DNA from: Pseudomonas sp. Irchel s3h14
GTDB taxonomy: Bacteria; Pseudomonadota; Gammaproteobacteria; Pseudomonadales; Pseudomonadaceae
Direction of reading: 5' to 3'
Assembly: GCF_900187425.1 (NCBI RefSeq)
Contig: NZ_FYDJ01000008.1
Span: 1-64,000 of the forward strand
DNA length: 64,000 bases
Shown: piece by piece, positions 34,830 through 43,030 of the stretch
Numbering within the stretch: position 1 is the stretch's first letter
Layout: each line of letters opens with the position of its first letter
Translations under genes and position numbers: made by a program
Notes under the pieces: model-generated
Database searches by the model: none
What the model saw: the letters and a program-made list of their open reading frames with translations, nothing else
What the model was told of the DNA's origin: nothing

Positions 34830-36623
34830 TCAGAAGTTCACGCCAAAGCTCAGCGCCAGGAAGTCGCGGTCTTCCAGGGTGTTGTAGTCACCGCCGAAGA
34901 AATCGGTGTAACTGAGGCTCGCGGTATAGGTGTTGCGGTAGTCGGCATCGACGCCGACGCTGACCGCCTTGGCGCCTTCGTTGAACAGCCCGTTGGGGCC
35001 GTAGCCGGCAACGTCGTGGGACCAGGACAGGTTGGGCTTGAGGTTGATCCCGCCGATCACGTTGGCGTAATCGAGAATCGCCCGGGCGCGGTAGCCCCAG
35101 GAGGTCGAGGTGACGAAGCCGTCGGTATCGCCGCGAAAACCGTACTGGCCATAGACAGAGTCACGGCCGTAGCGCAATTCGGATCGCGACTCCAGGCCAC
35201 CGACGTGCACCACCGCCGCTTCGCCAACCAGGGTCAGCCGTTGGGCGCCCAGCACTTGGTCGAAGAAGTGGGTCAGGGTGCTCTGGACCTGCGTCACTTC
35301 CTTGCGGCGGTAGCCTTTGTTGTCGGCACCTGGCGTGGTCGCGATAGGCGATGCGGCGCCGCCTGCGATCGGGTTGAGCAAGGCCAGGGTCAGGTCGTTG
35401 GTGTTGACTTGCACCGGAGCGTTGGGGCGATAGCTGATCTCGCCGGTCCACGCCGTGCCGGTAGGCAAGGTGGTGGAAAAGCTCGCGCCGTAAAGACGAA
35501 TGTCTTCCGGGTATTCAAGGTAATACTGACCGCGTCCGAGCATCACACTCTGAGCCAGTGCCGACCCGGTACCGGGCGCGATTCTGTTGGCGGCACCGAC
35601 GATGGCCGGGATCCGTGCCAGCGTTGTCAGGCCGGCAGTGGTGGTGCCGACCGTCGGGCTACGGCTGTGATAGTTCATGAAGTACAGACCGTACTCGGTG
35701 TCATCGCCGAGCCAGCGCAGCGCTGTCCCCCACTGCCCGGAGTCGCGGGCATCGCGGTCACCACTGCGCTGGACGATCACACCTTCCTTACTGACTTCGA
35801 AGCCTTGGCCAAACGCTGCAGCGATCGGTTGCAACGGTGCAATCGCCGGGCTGGCAACCGTGTAATTCTTGTTGCAGCCGTCAGCCACCACGTCGTTGCC
35901 GAAGAAGGTGCCGCAGTTGTCGACGACGGTCTGGTCCCACTCCAGTTGATAGAAACCTTCCACCGAGAGTTGGTCGGTCAGGCTTTGGGAGGCGAACAGC
36001 ATGTTCACCGGAATCAGACCTTCCTTGATTTCGGCGCCAGGACGGCGGAACGCTGAAACGTCGATCGGGTTGATGCTGTTGATCGAGTTGCCGATGAAGG
36101 TACTTTCACCCCAACTCACCACCTGCTTGCCGGCGCGCACAGTGCCCGGCAACTCGGCGATGGAATAGTTGTGATAGACGAAGGCGTCGAGCAACTGCGC
36201 CCCGGAGGACTTGGCACCTTCTTTACGACCACTGTCACTGATCGGTTTGAACTCACGGTCCTCGTCCTTGAGTTCGAAGTCGTACCAGTACTTGCCACGC
36301 ACGAACACACCGGTGTCACCGTACTTCAATTCAAGGTCATGAATACCCTTGAAGATCTTGGAGAAGGTTTCGCCCTTCTTGAAGTTCAGCCGCCCGTCAT
36401 CCCCGGTCGAAGACTGGCCGGTCCCACCATTGACGATGCCCACCAGAGATTTGTCGGCATCGCGCATGCCCCAGCTCGCGCCGACGGACAGCGAAGAGTC
36501 AAAAGTCCCCTCGATTTCCCCGATGTTGAATGAAACAGCCTGCGCCTGGGCGCAGCAACCCAAGGCAACCGCAGCGGCGAGCGCTTGCGGCGTGAAGATG
36601 GCGCGCATTGTTGTTTTTGTCAT
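34830..36623 (-). CDS. DUF1302 family outer-membrane barrel-like protein
   Basis: A 597-aa exported protein with a signal peptide (about 1-28, ending AQAQA), a predicted beta-barrel body and a C-terminal Phe (FGVNF), typical for outer-membrane insertion. DUF1302 proteins regularly pair with DUF1329 proteins and are linked to hydrophobic-substrate catabolism in other bacteria. A lone pair of cysteines (NCGTFFG, GCNKNY) near 255-275 may form a disulfide in an external loop. Start ATG 36623, with GGGGAAG upstream. It probably forms a two-gene operon with DUF1329, controlled by the LAL protein. Confidence 0.87.
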   Translation of the reverse strand: MTKTTMRAIFTPQALAAAVALGCCAQAQAVSFNIGEIEGTFDSSLSVGASWGMRDADKSLVGIVNGGTGQSSTGDDGRLNFKKGETFSKIFKGIHDLELKYGDTGVFVRGKYWYDFELKDEDREFKPISDSGRKEGAKSSGAQLLDAFVYHNYSIAELPGTVRAGKQVVSWGESTFIGNSINSINPIDVSAFRRPGAEIKEGLIPVNMLFASQSLTDQLSVEGFYQLEWDQTVVDNCGTFFGNDVVADGCNKNYTVASPAIAPLQPIAAAFGQGFEVSKEGVIVQRSGDRDARDSGQWGTALRWLGDDTEYGLYFMNYHSRSPTVGTTTAGLTTLARIPAIVGAANRIAPGTGSALAQSVMLGRGQYYLEYPEDIRLYGASFSTTLPTGTAWTGEISYRPNAPVQVNTNDLTLALLNPIAGGAASPIATTPGADNKGYRRKEVTQVQSTLTHFFDQVLGAQRLTLVGEAAVVHVGGLESRSELRYGRDSVYGQYGFRGDTDGFVTSTSWGYRARAILDYANVIGGINLKPNLSWSHDVAGYGPNGLFNEGAKAVSVGVDADYRNTYTASLSYTDFFGGDYNTLEDRDFLALSFGVNF

Positions 36624-37290
36624 GCGTCTTCCCCGGTGAGTGACAGAAGGCCCCACCCTACTGCCGCACGTTGGGAGCGATAAGCGCACCAAGGAGGTAT
36701 TCGCGATGTACCTCCAAAGGATGAATACCCGCATGGGACGGCGTTTTGCGCAGGTCATGGATGGGCTGGATGGGGGGTTATCAACGCAGCGCATGGCGTG
36801 TGGGCGGGGCTTGGGGCGACTGTTACTCATGCTGCAACAGTTCATGTCATGAATCGCTATTTTTCCTTTTGGCTCAGGGCCTTATTCTTGCCGGGCTTTC
36901 ACGGCAAACGGCCGGAAAGCAGGAAGCAATGGCGGTGTCTAGTCCACGCCATTAGCGACAGATTTCGGATGAATTGAAGATTTTCGACTCATCGCCCCGT
37001 GTTCACTGACGTTGATTTATTGCTCCTTGATCAATCGTCTTACTTTGGCCGCTGCGTTTGCAGCGGCCTTTTTTATGGGCGGTGGTTTTGTGACGATGGT
37101 GAAGAGTTGAATGAAGTAAAAGTTGGTACCAACTACTTAATCCAATCTAATTTTTTTACCTACACACCTATCGGAAAGCGACTACATAGTTCTGTAATCA
37201 CGCGAAGCGCCCTCGCGATTAAGGTTAAAAACAAGTCAGCCGTTCTTTTGCACGCTGACTCTTACCTAATTAATTGCGAGCAATCTTTTC
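36624..37290. other. 667-base non-coding region with an orphan terminator
   Basis: No open frame here has a credible ribosome-binding site or recognisable protein. It should hold the DUF1302 promoter (minus strand) at its left end. A strong terminator at 37047-37074 has no gene in front of it on the plus strand. A hairpin AATGGCG...CGCCATT lies near 36927-36953. Bases 37090-37290 are strongly AT-rich, unlike the rest of the window, and lead into the amidase gene. A small RNA ending at the terminator is possible. Confidence 0.45.
37047..37074 (+). terminator. Strong Rho-independent terminator without an upstream gene
   Basis: GGCCGCTGC-GTTT-GCAGCGGCC stem with a TTTTTTA tail. A perfect 9-bp stem with a U-tract on the plus strand; no plus-strand gene ends near it, and the DUF1302 gene on the other strand starts more than 400 bases away. 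Confidence 0.85.
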
Positions 37291-38058
37291 ATGAAACCTA
37301 TTGACCACAACAAGTACCGCGCCACTAAAAGTTTAAACACCCGCGTACGTCTGCTGATCTTTCACTACACAGCCGGTAACTTCTCCAGTTCGGTCAATGC
37401 ACTCACCGGCCCGAATGTCAGCGCCCACTATCTGGTTCCCGACATTACCGATCCGAGCTACTTGAAAGCAGGTTATACCGGGCAGGAAGTTTTCAATCTC
37501 GTCGACGAAACCAAGCGCGCGTGGCACGCGGGAGTGAGTCACTGGGGCAATCGAAGCAATCTGAACGACACGTCTATCGGCGTTGAAATCGTCAACCTTG
37601 CAACGTTTAGCCAAGGGGTTTTCAACTTTCCGCCGTATCAGCCAGAACAAATTGCCGCCATTGAAGAGCTGGCGCTGAACATCCTTGAACGCTACCCGGA
37701 TATCAGCCCGACCCTTGTTCTGGGACACTCGGATATTGCGGTCGGCCGCAAGAGTGACCCAGGGCCGAAATTCCCCTGGCATGCCCTTTACTTGAAAGGC
37801 GTCGGTGCCTGGTTCGACGATGCCACCCGAGACACCTATCTGCAGCAATACTGCGAGACCGGCATTCCAGCCCGAAGCGAATTGCTCAAACTGTTCAAGA
37901 CTTACGGGTATGACGTTTCCGGCGCGTCAACTGAACAAGGCTTCACACACCTTGTTCGGGCTTTTCAGTTGCACTTTCGCCCGGAAACTTACGACGGCAT
38001 CATGGATGCGCAAACAGCAGCGAATCTGGCGGCATTGGTTCACAAGTATTTTCCTTGA
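37291..38058 (+). CDS. ampDh3: N-acetylmuramoyl-L-alanine amidase, AmpDh3-like
   Basis: A 255-aa zinc amidase that cuts the amide between MurNAc and L-Ala in peptidoglycan. Amidase_2 domain (about 15-165) with Zn/catalytic residues His25 (FHYTAG), Glu99 (IGVEIVNL), His146 (GHSDIA), Lys154 and Asp156 (RKSDPGPK); a peptidoglycan-binding-like helical domain follows (about 185-252, AFQLHFRPETYDG). It matches remembered P. aeruginosa AmpDh3 (PA0807) closely, which is a type VI secretion effector paired with an immunity protein. No signal peptide is seen, as in AmpDh3. No immunity-like gene is adjacent. The upstream DNA is AT-rich. Confidence 0.9.
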   Translation: MKPIDHNKYRATKSLNTRVRLLIFHYTAGNFSSSVNALTGPNVSAHYLVPDITDPSYLKAGYTGQEVFNLVDETKRAWHAGVSHWGNRSNLNDTSIGVEIVNLATFSQGVFNFPPYQPEQIAAIEELALNILERYPDISPTLVLGHSDIAVGRKSDPGPKFPWHALYLKGVGAWFDDATRDTYLQQYCETGIPARSELLKLFKTYGYDVSGASTEQGFTHLVRAFQLHFRPETYDGIMDAQTAANLAALVHKYFP

Positions 38059-38098
38059 TCGCCGCTGCAAACCAGATTTCGGTACCGAATATTAAGAA

Positions 38099-38129
38099 CC
38101 AGCAAGGTCAAGAACGATGACCTTGCTGG
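38099..38129. terminator. Bidirectional terminator between amidase and SDR genes
   Basis: CCAGCAAGGTCA / TGACCTTGCTGG, a perfect 12-bp stem with a 7-base loop, placed between two convergent stops. A-rich on the left and T-rich on the right sides make it usable in both directions. Confidence 0.85.
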
Positions 38130-38134
38130 CTTCA

Positions 38135-39046
38135 TTAAATCGAATACTTCTGCAAATTCGCCATCATTTCCTTCAGCGCTTCAAGGTTGTCCTGCGGATG
38201 CGCCGCTCCTTCGAAATCGCAGATCTGCTGCCAATGCGCCGCCACATCTTCGGGGGAGAAACCAACCCGAGGATCAAATCCCGCGCCGAGACTTCGTTCC
38301 CAGCGCACCTTGCCCATCCAGCCGCCACCGACTTCAAACAGCCCGGAGGTTTCCTGGCAGTTCTCACTGGCGAGGTACACCACCAGCGGGCTGACCAGTT
38401 CCGGTTTGAGTTGTTCAAAGACTTGCGGCGGGATCAGGCCTTCGGTCATGCGGGTGCCGCCGGTGGGGGCGATGGCGTTGACCAGGATGTTGTTCTTGCG
38501 GCCTTCGATGGCCAGGGTGCGGGTCAGGCCGTAGAGGCCGAGTTTGGCCATGCCGTAGTTGGACTGACCGAAGTTGCCGTAAATGCCCGAGGTCGAAGCG
38601 GTGAAGATGACGCGGCCGTAGTTTTGCTCGCGCAGGTGCGGCCAGGCGGCGCGGGTGACTTTGTAGGCGCCTTCGACGTGGACGCGGTAAACCAGGTCCC
38701 AGTCGCCGTCTTCCATTTTGTGGAAGGTTTTGTCCCGCAGGATCCCGGCGTTGTTGACCACTACATCGACACGACCGAAGGTGTCCAAGGCGTTCTGAAC
38801 GATTTTGTCGCCGTCGGTGACGGAGTCATGGTTGGCCTCGGCGATGCCACCGGCCTCGCGGATTTCGGCCACTACCCGATCGGCTGCCGAAGCGTTTGCA
38901 CCTTCGCCCTGAGCCGAGCCGCCGAGATCGTTGACCAGCACTTTGGCGCCCTGTTTGGCGAACAGCAGCGCGTGGGCCCGGCCCAGGCCGCCGCCTGCAC
39001 CCGTGATGATCACGACTTTATCTTCGAAACGCACAGACTCATTCAT
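38135..39046 (-). CDS. SDR-family 3-hydroxyacyl-CoA dehydrogenase-like oxidoreductase
   Basis: A 303-aa short-chain dehydrogenase. The cofactor motif TGAGGGLGRAHA is at about 15-26, the NNAG motif follows (VVVNNAGILRD), and the catalytic Ser-Tyr-Lys is visible (SGIYGNFGQSNYGMAK, Tyr about 165). The extended C-terminus (about 215-300) and the sequence DLGGSAQGEG resemble the dehydrogenase part of peroxisomal multifunctional enzyme type 2, which oxidises 3-hydroxyacyl-CoA. It is the third gene of a minus-strand group with an alpha/beta hydrolase and a class II aldolase, 112 bases behind the hydrolase. Substrate unknown. Confidence 0.86.
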   Translation of the reverse strand: MNESVRFEDKVVIITGAGGGLGRAHALLFAKQGAKVLVNDLGGSAQGEGANASAADRVVAEIREAGGIAEANHDSVTDGDKIVQNALDTFGRVDVVVNNAGILRDKTFHKMEDGDWDLVYRVHVEGAYKVTRAAWPHLREQNYGRVIFTASTSGIYGNFGQSNYGMAKLGLYGLTRTLAIEGRKNNILVNAIAPTGGTRMTEGLIPPQVFEQLKPELVSPLVVYLASENCQETSGLFEVGGGWMGKVRWERSLGAGFDPRVGFSPEDVAAHWQQICDFEGAAHPQDNLEALKEMMANLQKYSI

Positions 39047-39158
39047 TGGGGGGACTCCAGCAGGCCAGGGGACAATGAGTCCGAGTGTCAGGCACGGCGA
39101 TGCGGGTCACAATGAACTGGGGTGAGGCTGAATGGTGCGCGATAAGGCAGGGGGATAA

Positions 39159-40061
39159 TCAGGAACAGGCGGCCTTGCGCGGCGGTGAAACCAGCTGATC
39201 GCGAAACTCCAGATAGTGCTTGAGTACCTGCCCCGGCGCCTCGGTTTGCGGGTAGTGGCCAATTCCGGGCAACAAGACCGTGTCCGGGTTCGGGATCAGT
39301 TCCCGATAGCGCTCGACCATGTGCGCGCCCGAGATCGGATCGACCTCACCATCGATCACCCGCAACGGTACTTCACCACGCTGCATCGCGCTGACCCAAC
39401 GCTCGCGCTGGGCACGCCGCTCAGGGATGTAGGCGATCAATTTGTGAATGATCCGTGGCCCTTGATTGCTCTCGATCAAGCTCCAGAAATCATCCATCTC
39501 GCTCTCGGTGGGGCGACTTTGCGGACCGAAGATCTGCCGGAAACTCTTCACCAGACGGTCACGGGAAAAGGCTCGCCCGATCATCCAGCCCAAGGGGCTG
39601 AGCAGGAGTTTTTGCATCAGGATCGGGCGATGGGTTTCGGGAAAGAGGCCGCCATTAAGGAACACACAACTGGCGATATGGATGCGTGCTTCGTAATGCC
39701 GGGCCAACAGTTCCTGGGCCACGCTGTCACCATAATCGTGGGCCAACAGGTGCACCGGCTGCTCGACCTTCACGTGCGCCAGCAAAGCCTGTTGCAGATC
39801 GGCCTGCTCCAGCAGGCTGTATTCGTGGTCCACCGGTTTGGCTGAGTCACCAAAGCCGAGCATGTCGCAGGCAATCACCCGATAGCGCTGGGTCAGCGGC
39901 TGCCACAGGAAATGCCAGTCCCAACTGGCGGTCGGGAAGCCATGAATGAGCAACAGTGGCTCACCCTGCCCCGCAGTCCAGTAACGGATGGTCTGGCCAC
40001 GGAATACGAACGTCTGGCCGCGTTTGCGCCAGACACACAAGGGGATCTCGGCGAGTGCCAT
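39159..40061 (-). CDS. Alpha/beta hydrolase, epoxide hydrolase/dehalogenase-like
   Basis: A 300-aa alpha/beta hydrolase with an aspartate nucleophile: the elbow is HLLAHDYGDS (Asp109), the oxyanion motif is HGFPTASWDW (about 40-49), and the acid and histidine appear in VIDGEVDPIS and GIGHYPQTEAP. Asp nucleophiles with this surrounding belong to haloalkane dehalogenases and epoxide hydrolases. No signal peptide. The start codon overlaps the stop of the aldolase gene by one base (TAATG), so the two are translated together. The in-vivo substrate is not known. Confidence 0.86.
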   Translation of the reverse strand: MALAEIPLCVWRKRGQTFVFRGQTIRYWTAGQGEPLLLIHGFPTASWDWHFLWQPLTQRYRVIACDMLGFGDSAKPVDHEYSLLEQADLQQALLAHVKVEQPVHLLAHDYGDSVAQELLARHYEARIHIASCVFLNGGLFPETHRPILMQKLLLSPLGWMIGRAFSRDRLVKSFRQIFGPQSRPTESEMDDFWSLIESNQGPRIIHKLIAYIPERRAQRERWVSAMQRGEVPLRVIDGEVDPISGAHMVERYRELIPNPDTVLLPGIGHYPQTEAPGQVLKHYLEFRDQLVSPPRKAACS

Positions 40062-40843
40062 TAAAGTTTATAACCCGCATCTTGTTTATCGAGTTTGCGC
40101 AGCAGCGCTGGCCAGGCCAGTGCGCCGCCCATCCCTTGAGCACTTTTGGTGACGCCGGCGATCATTGCCTTCGCGCCTGCCAGAATCTGCGGCTCGATGG
40201 CGATCAACTCGGCGCCACCGTTCTGCGCCAGCACCTGGATATCGCAGGCGCGCTGGAAGGTAAACATCATCAGGAACGTGTCGGCGATGGTCGCGCCGCA
40301 GGTCAGCAGACCGTGGTTGTGCAGCATCAGGAAATTGTTTTCGCCGAGGTCGGCTTGCAGTCGCGCTTTCTCTTCATGGTTAAGCGCAACACCTTCGTAG
40401 GCGTGATAAGCCAGGCTGGACAAGACAAACAATGATTGTTGGCTGATCGGCAAAATGCCTTGTTTCTGCGCCGACACCGCGACACCCGCCGCCGTATGGG
40501 TGTGCAGCACGCAGACGACATCGTGACGAACCTCGTGCACCGCGCTGTGGATGGTGTAACCCGCCGGATTGATCTCGTAAGGGCTGTCCATCAGCTTGTT
40601 GCCGGCCTGATCGACCTTGACCAGGCTGGACGCGGTAATCTCGTGGAACATCAGCCCGAACGGGTTGATCAGAAAGTCTTCGGTACCGGGGACCTTGGCC
40701 GAGATGTGGGTAAAAATCAGGTCATCCCAGCCATGCAGGGCGACCAGACGATAGCAGGCGGCAAGATCGACGCGGGTCTGCCACTCGGCGACACTGACCT
40801 GGTCTTTGACACTGTGTGGCGATTGGACGGGGGTTACGCTCAC
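40061..40843 (-). CDS. Class II aldolase/adducin-family protein
   Basis: A 260-aa cytosolic zinc-dependent aldolase-like protein. Zinc ligands are visible in VLHTHTAAGVAVSA (about 108-121) and MLHNHGLLTCG (about 173), with the substrate-phosphate loop region TASSLVKVD near 68-76. Family members cleave sugar phosphates or decarboxylate related acids, but many, like this one without a kinase nearby, have no assigned substrate. It heads the group aldolase-hydrolase-SDR. The ribosome-binding site is AGGAG before the ATG. Confidence 0.85.
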   Translation of the reverse strand: MSVTPVQSPHSVKDQVSVAEWQTRVDLAACYRLVALHGWDDLIFTHISAKVPGTEDFLINPFGLMFHEITASSLVKVDQAGNKLMDSPYEINPAGYTIHSAVHEVRHDVVCVLHTHTAAGVAVSAQKQGILPISQQSLFVLSSLAYHAYEGVALNHEEKARLQADLGENNFLMLHNHGLLTCGATIADTFLMMFTFQRACDIQVLAQNGGAELIAIEPQILAGAKAMIAGVTKSAQGMGGALAWPALLRKLDKQDAGYKL

Positions 40844-40974
40844 GACAAGGAACTCCTGTTCTTATTATTTTGCTCACGTGAACCAGTCTAGTCAGCCTCC
40901 GGGGATCGTGTAGTTGCATTGGCAGCCAGCTTGATGGCCTAGCGAGTCAGTACGCCAACGAACGTGGATCCATG

Positions 40975-41661
40975 TCAAAGTACTGCCGCCAACAAGGGTG
41001 CGGCGAACAGATTCAGCAGCCCCGTCAGAACCATGACTAACCCCGCCACCGAGCCCTCTTCACCCCCCACTTTATGCGCCCGACTGACCCCGGCACCGTG
41101 CGCGCCGACGCCAAACAAGGCCCCTCGAGCCAAGGCGCTGCGCAGGGGCAACCACTTGAGCAGAATGCCGCCGAGCATCGCCCCGAACACCCCGGTGAAC
41201 ATCACAAACACCGCCGTCAGTTCCGGTACGCCGCCCAGGTCCTGGGCCAGCGGCATGGCAAAAGGCGTGGTGATCGAACGTGGCACCAGCGACATCGTCA
41301 CCGAACTGTCCAGCGCCAGCGCTTTGGCCAACCCGAACGAACTGCCAATGGACGCCGCGCTGCCCGCCAGCATCCCAAGCAACAACGCCGACCAATGCCG
41401 CATCAGCATCTGCCGCTGCTGCCAGATCGGCACTGCAAAAGCGACGGTAACCGGCCCCAGCACCAGCATCAGCCAGTGGGTGTTGCTCGAATATTCCGCG
41501 TACGCGGTGTGCAGCGGCACGGCGAGTGCCAACAACAGGGCCGGGACCAGAATCAGTGGCGACAGTACATAGCGCCCAGTGCGACGGTAAATCCAGCGGC
41601 TGAATAAATAGGCCAGCAGCGTGAAGGCCAGCCAGAACATCGGCATCAGCTCAAGCTTCAC
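40975..41661 (-). CDS. lrgB: LrgB-family membrane protein
   Basis: A 228-aa inner-membrane protein with about six helices. The family signatures SITTPFAMPLAQDLGGVPELTA (split) and ARGALFGVGAHGAGVSRA lie in the C-terminal half. LrgB/CidB proteins work with small LrgA/CidA holin-like proteins in control of murein hydrolase export and cell lysis; some relatives transport glycolate or pyruvate. The start overlaps the lrgA stop by 11 bases. A conserved LysR gene faces the pair. Confidence 0.88.
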   Translation of the reverse strand: MKLELMPMFWLAFTLLAYLFSRWIYRRTGRYVLSPLILVPALLLALAVPLHTAYAEYSSNTHWLMLVLGPVTVAFAVPIWQQRQMLMRHWSALLLGMLAGSAASIGSSFGLAKALALDSSVTMSLVPRSITTPFAMPLAQDLGGVPELTAVFVMFTGVFGAMLGGILLKWLPLRSALARGALFGVGAHGAGVSRAHKVGGEEGSVAGLVMVLTGLLNLFAAPLLAAVL

Positions 41662-42037
41662 GAGACCTCCTCAACCGCACCACCAGTTCCACGGTAAATG
41701 CAGTCACCAGCATCACCATCAGCGTGCTGACGCCGATCACCAGCAAAATTCGCCAACCGTCGCTTCGCAGCAGACCGCCGTAATCGAGCAGGCTCATCAG
41801 CGCCGGAATGAAGAACAACAGCATCTCGGCCATCAACAGGCCGGCGCCCATTTGTAGCGCTGCCGGTTTGACCACTCCCAAAGCGAACGCCAGCAGCAAC
41901 AGCACCATGCCGATGACACCACCGGGAATCGGCCAGGAAAACCACACGGCCATCTGGCAGCCGAGCAGATAGATGGCCAGCAGCACGGCCAATTCGGTCG
42001 CCAGTCGAGCCAGGCTTTTTAAGGTTGATGCGTTCAT
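41651..42037 (-). CDS. lrgA: CidA/LrgA-family holin-like protein
   Basis: A 128-aa inner-membrane protein with four hydrophobic helices. The conserved motif IPGGVIGMVLLLLAF (about 46-60) is the hallmark of the CidA/LrgA group. It is thought to form oligomeric pores that, with LrgB, influence lysis, biofilm or pyruvate flux. It is the first gene of the lrgAB pair and is divergent from the LysR gene at 42134. Confidence 0.88.
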   Translation of the reverse strand: MNASTLKSLARLATELAVLLAIYLLGCQMAVWFSWPIPGGVIGMVLLLLAFALGVVKPAALQMGAGLLMAEMLLFFIPALMSLLDYGGLLRSDGWRILLVIGVSTLMVMLVTAFTVELVVRLRRSREA

Positions 42038-42111
42038 GTCTTCGGTCCTCGCAGGTGCTCATTTTAAGGAGCGGGCTGCCATAGCCGAAGCGAATTGTTA
42101 GACTCGAAGCC

Positions 42112-42126
42112 ATTCCAAAATGGAAT
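42112..42126. promoter_or_regulatory. LysR-type operator between lrgA and the LysR gene
   Basis: ATTCCA-AAA-TGGAAT is a perfect inverted repeat in the classical T-N11-A LTTR format. It lies seven bases before the LysR start and 75 bases before the lrgA start, suitable for autoregulation and divergent control. Confidence 0.65.
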
Positions 42127-42133
42127 CAGGCAG

Positions 42134-43030
42134 ATGGAATTCAAACAGCTACGCAGCTTCGTCGAGGTCATGCATCAGGGTGGTTTTACTCAGGCCGCCA
42201 AGACCTTGCACATCAGTCAATCGGCGGTGAGCAAGCAGGTCGCTCAGCTGGAACAGAGCCTCGGCACTGCGCTGCTCGAACGGCAGGGTTCGCAGCTGCG
42301 CCTGACCGCCGCCGGCAGCGTGGTCCTGCAACGGGCCGAAGGCATGTTGCGGCTGCGCAACGAACTGCTCAGTGAGCTGGATGACTTGAGCCAACTGGCC
42401 CGCGGGGAATTGCGTCTGGGTTTGCCGCTACTGGGCAGCGACGCGCTGTTCGCCGGACTGTTCGCCGAGTACCGGCGACGCTATCCCAACATCAGCATTC
42501 AATTGCTTGAGGGCGGTAGCCTGAACATCGAACAGGCCGTTTTGAGTGGGGAGCTGGAACTGGGTGGCAGCCTGTTGACGAAGGACCCGCAGTTCGCCTT
42601 CCAGCCATTCTGCGATGAACCGCTGGACGCCCTGCTGCCGGCCGATCATCCGCTGGCGTCGAAGACTGTGATTGGTCTGGAGGAGTTGGCCGACACGCCA
42701 TTCCTGCTGTATCAGCGCAGCTTCGTACTCAACGACCGCTTGCTGCAAGCCTGCCAGCAGCTGGGGTTTACGCCGAAGGAAGGCGGTCGGAGCGGCCAGG
42801 CTGACTTTCTTGCAGCGCTGGTGGCCGCCGGTCAAGGTGTGGTGCTGTTGCCGCGCGTGGTGGCTCGCGGGCTGGTGCGGCCAGGCGTGGTGCGCCTGAC
42901 CTTGAACGCGCCGAGCTATCTACGCTGGGATATCGCCTTCATCTGGCGTCAGGGCGCGTACCTGTCAAAAGCCGCGCAAGCCTGGCTCGCCCTGCTGCGC
43001 GAGCGGCCGGTCAGCCCCGCAGAGTGCTGA
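42134..43030 (+). CDS. LysR-family regulator (CidR-like) of lrgAB
   Basis: A 298-aa LTTR. The HTH (1-60) reads EFKQLRSFVEVMHQGGFTQAA and ISQSAVSKQVAQLEQ; the effector domain (about 88-290) follows. The start at 42134 gives the usual LTTR beginning MEFKQL; 13 in-frame codons upstream overlap the operator palindrome and are unlikely. It faces lrgAB, which makes acetate/pyruvate-responsive CidR the best analogue. Its 3' end overlaps the convergent flavodoxin gene by 20 bases. Confidence 0.88.
   Translation: MEFKQLRSFVEVMHQGGFTQAAKTLHISQSAVSKQVAQLEQSLGTALLERQGSQLRLTAAGSVVLQRAEGMLRLRNELLSELDDLSQLARGELRLGLPLLGSDALFAGLFAEYRRRYPNISIQLLEGGSLNIEQAVLSGELELGGSLLTKDPQFAFQPFCDEPLDALLPADHPLASKTVIGLEELADTPFLLYQRSFVLNDRLLQACQQLGFTPKEGGRSGQADFLAALVAAGQGVVLLPRVVARGLVRPGVVRLTLNAPSYLRWDIAFIWRQGAYLSKAAQAWLALLRERPVSPAEC

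Noticed and set aside
36640..36852. 70-codon plus-strand frame upstream of DUF1302
   Set aside because: Located in the promoter region of the opposite gene, without any family similarity or ribosome-binding site.
36999..37304. 101-codon plus-strand frame before the amidase
   Set aside because: It runs through a strong terminator and overlaps the amidase start in another frame; no ribosome-binding site.
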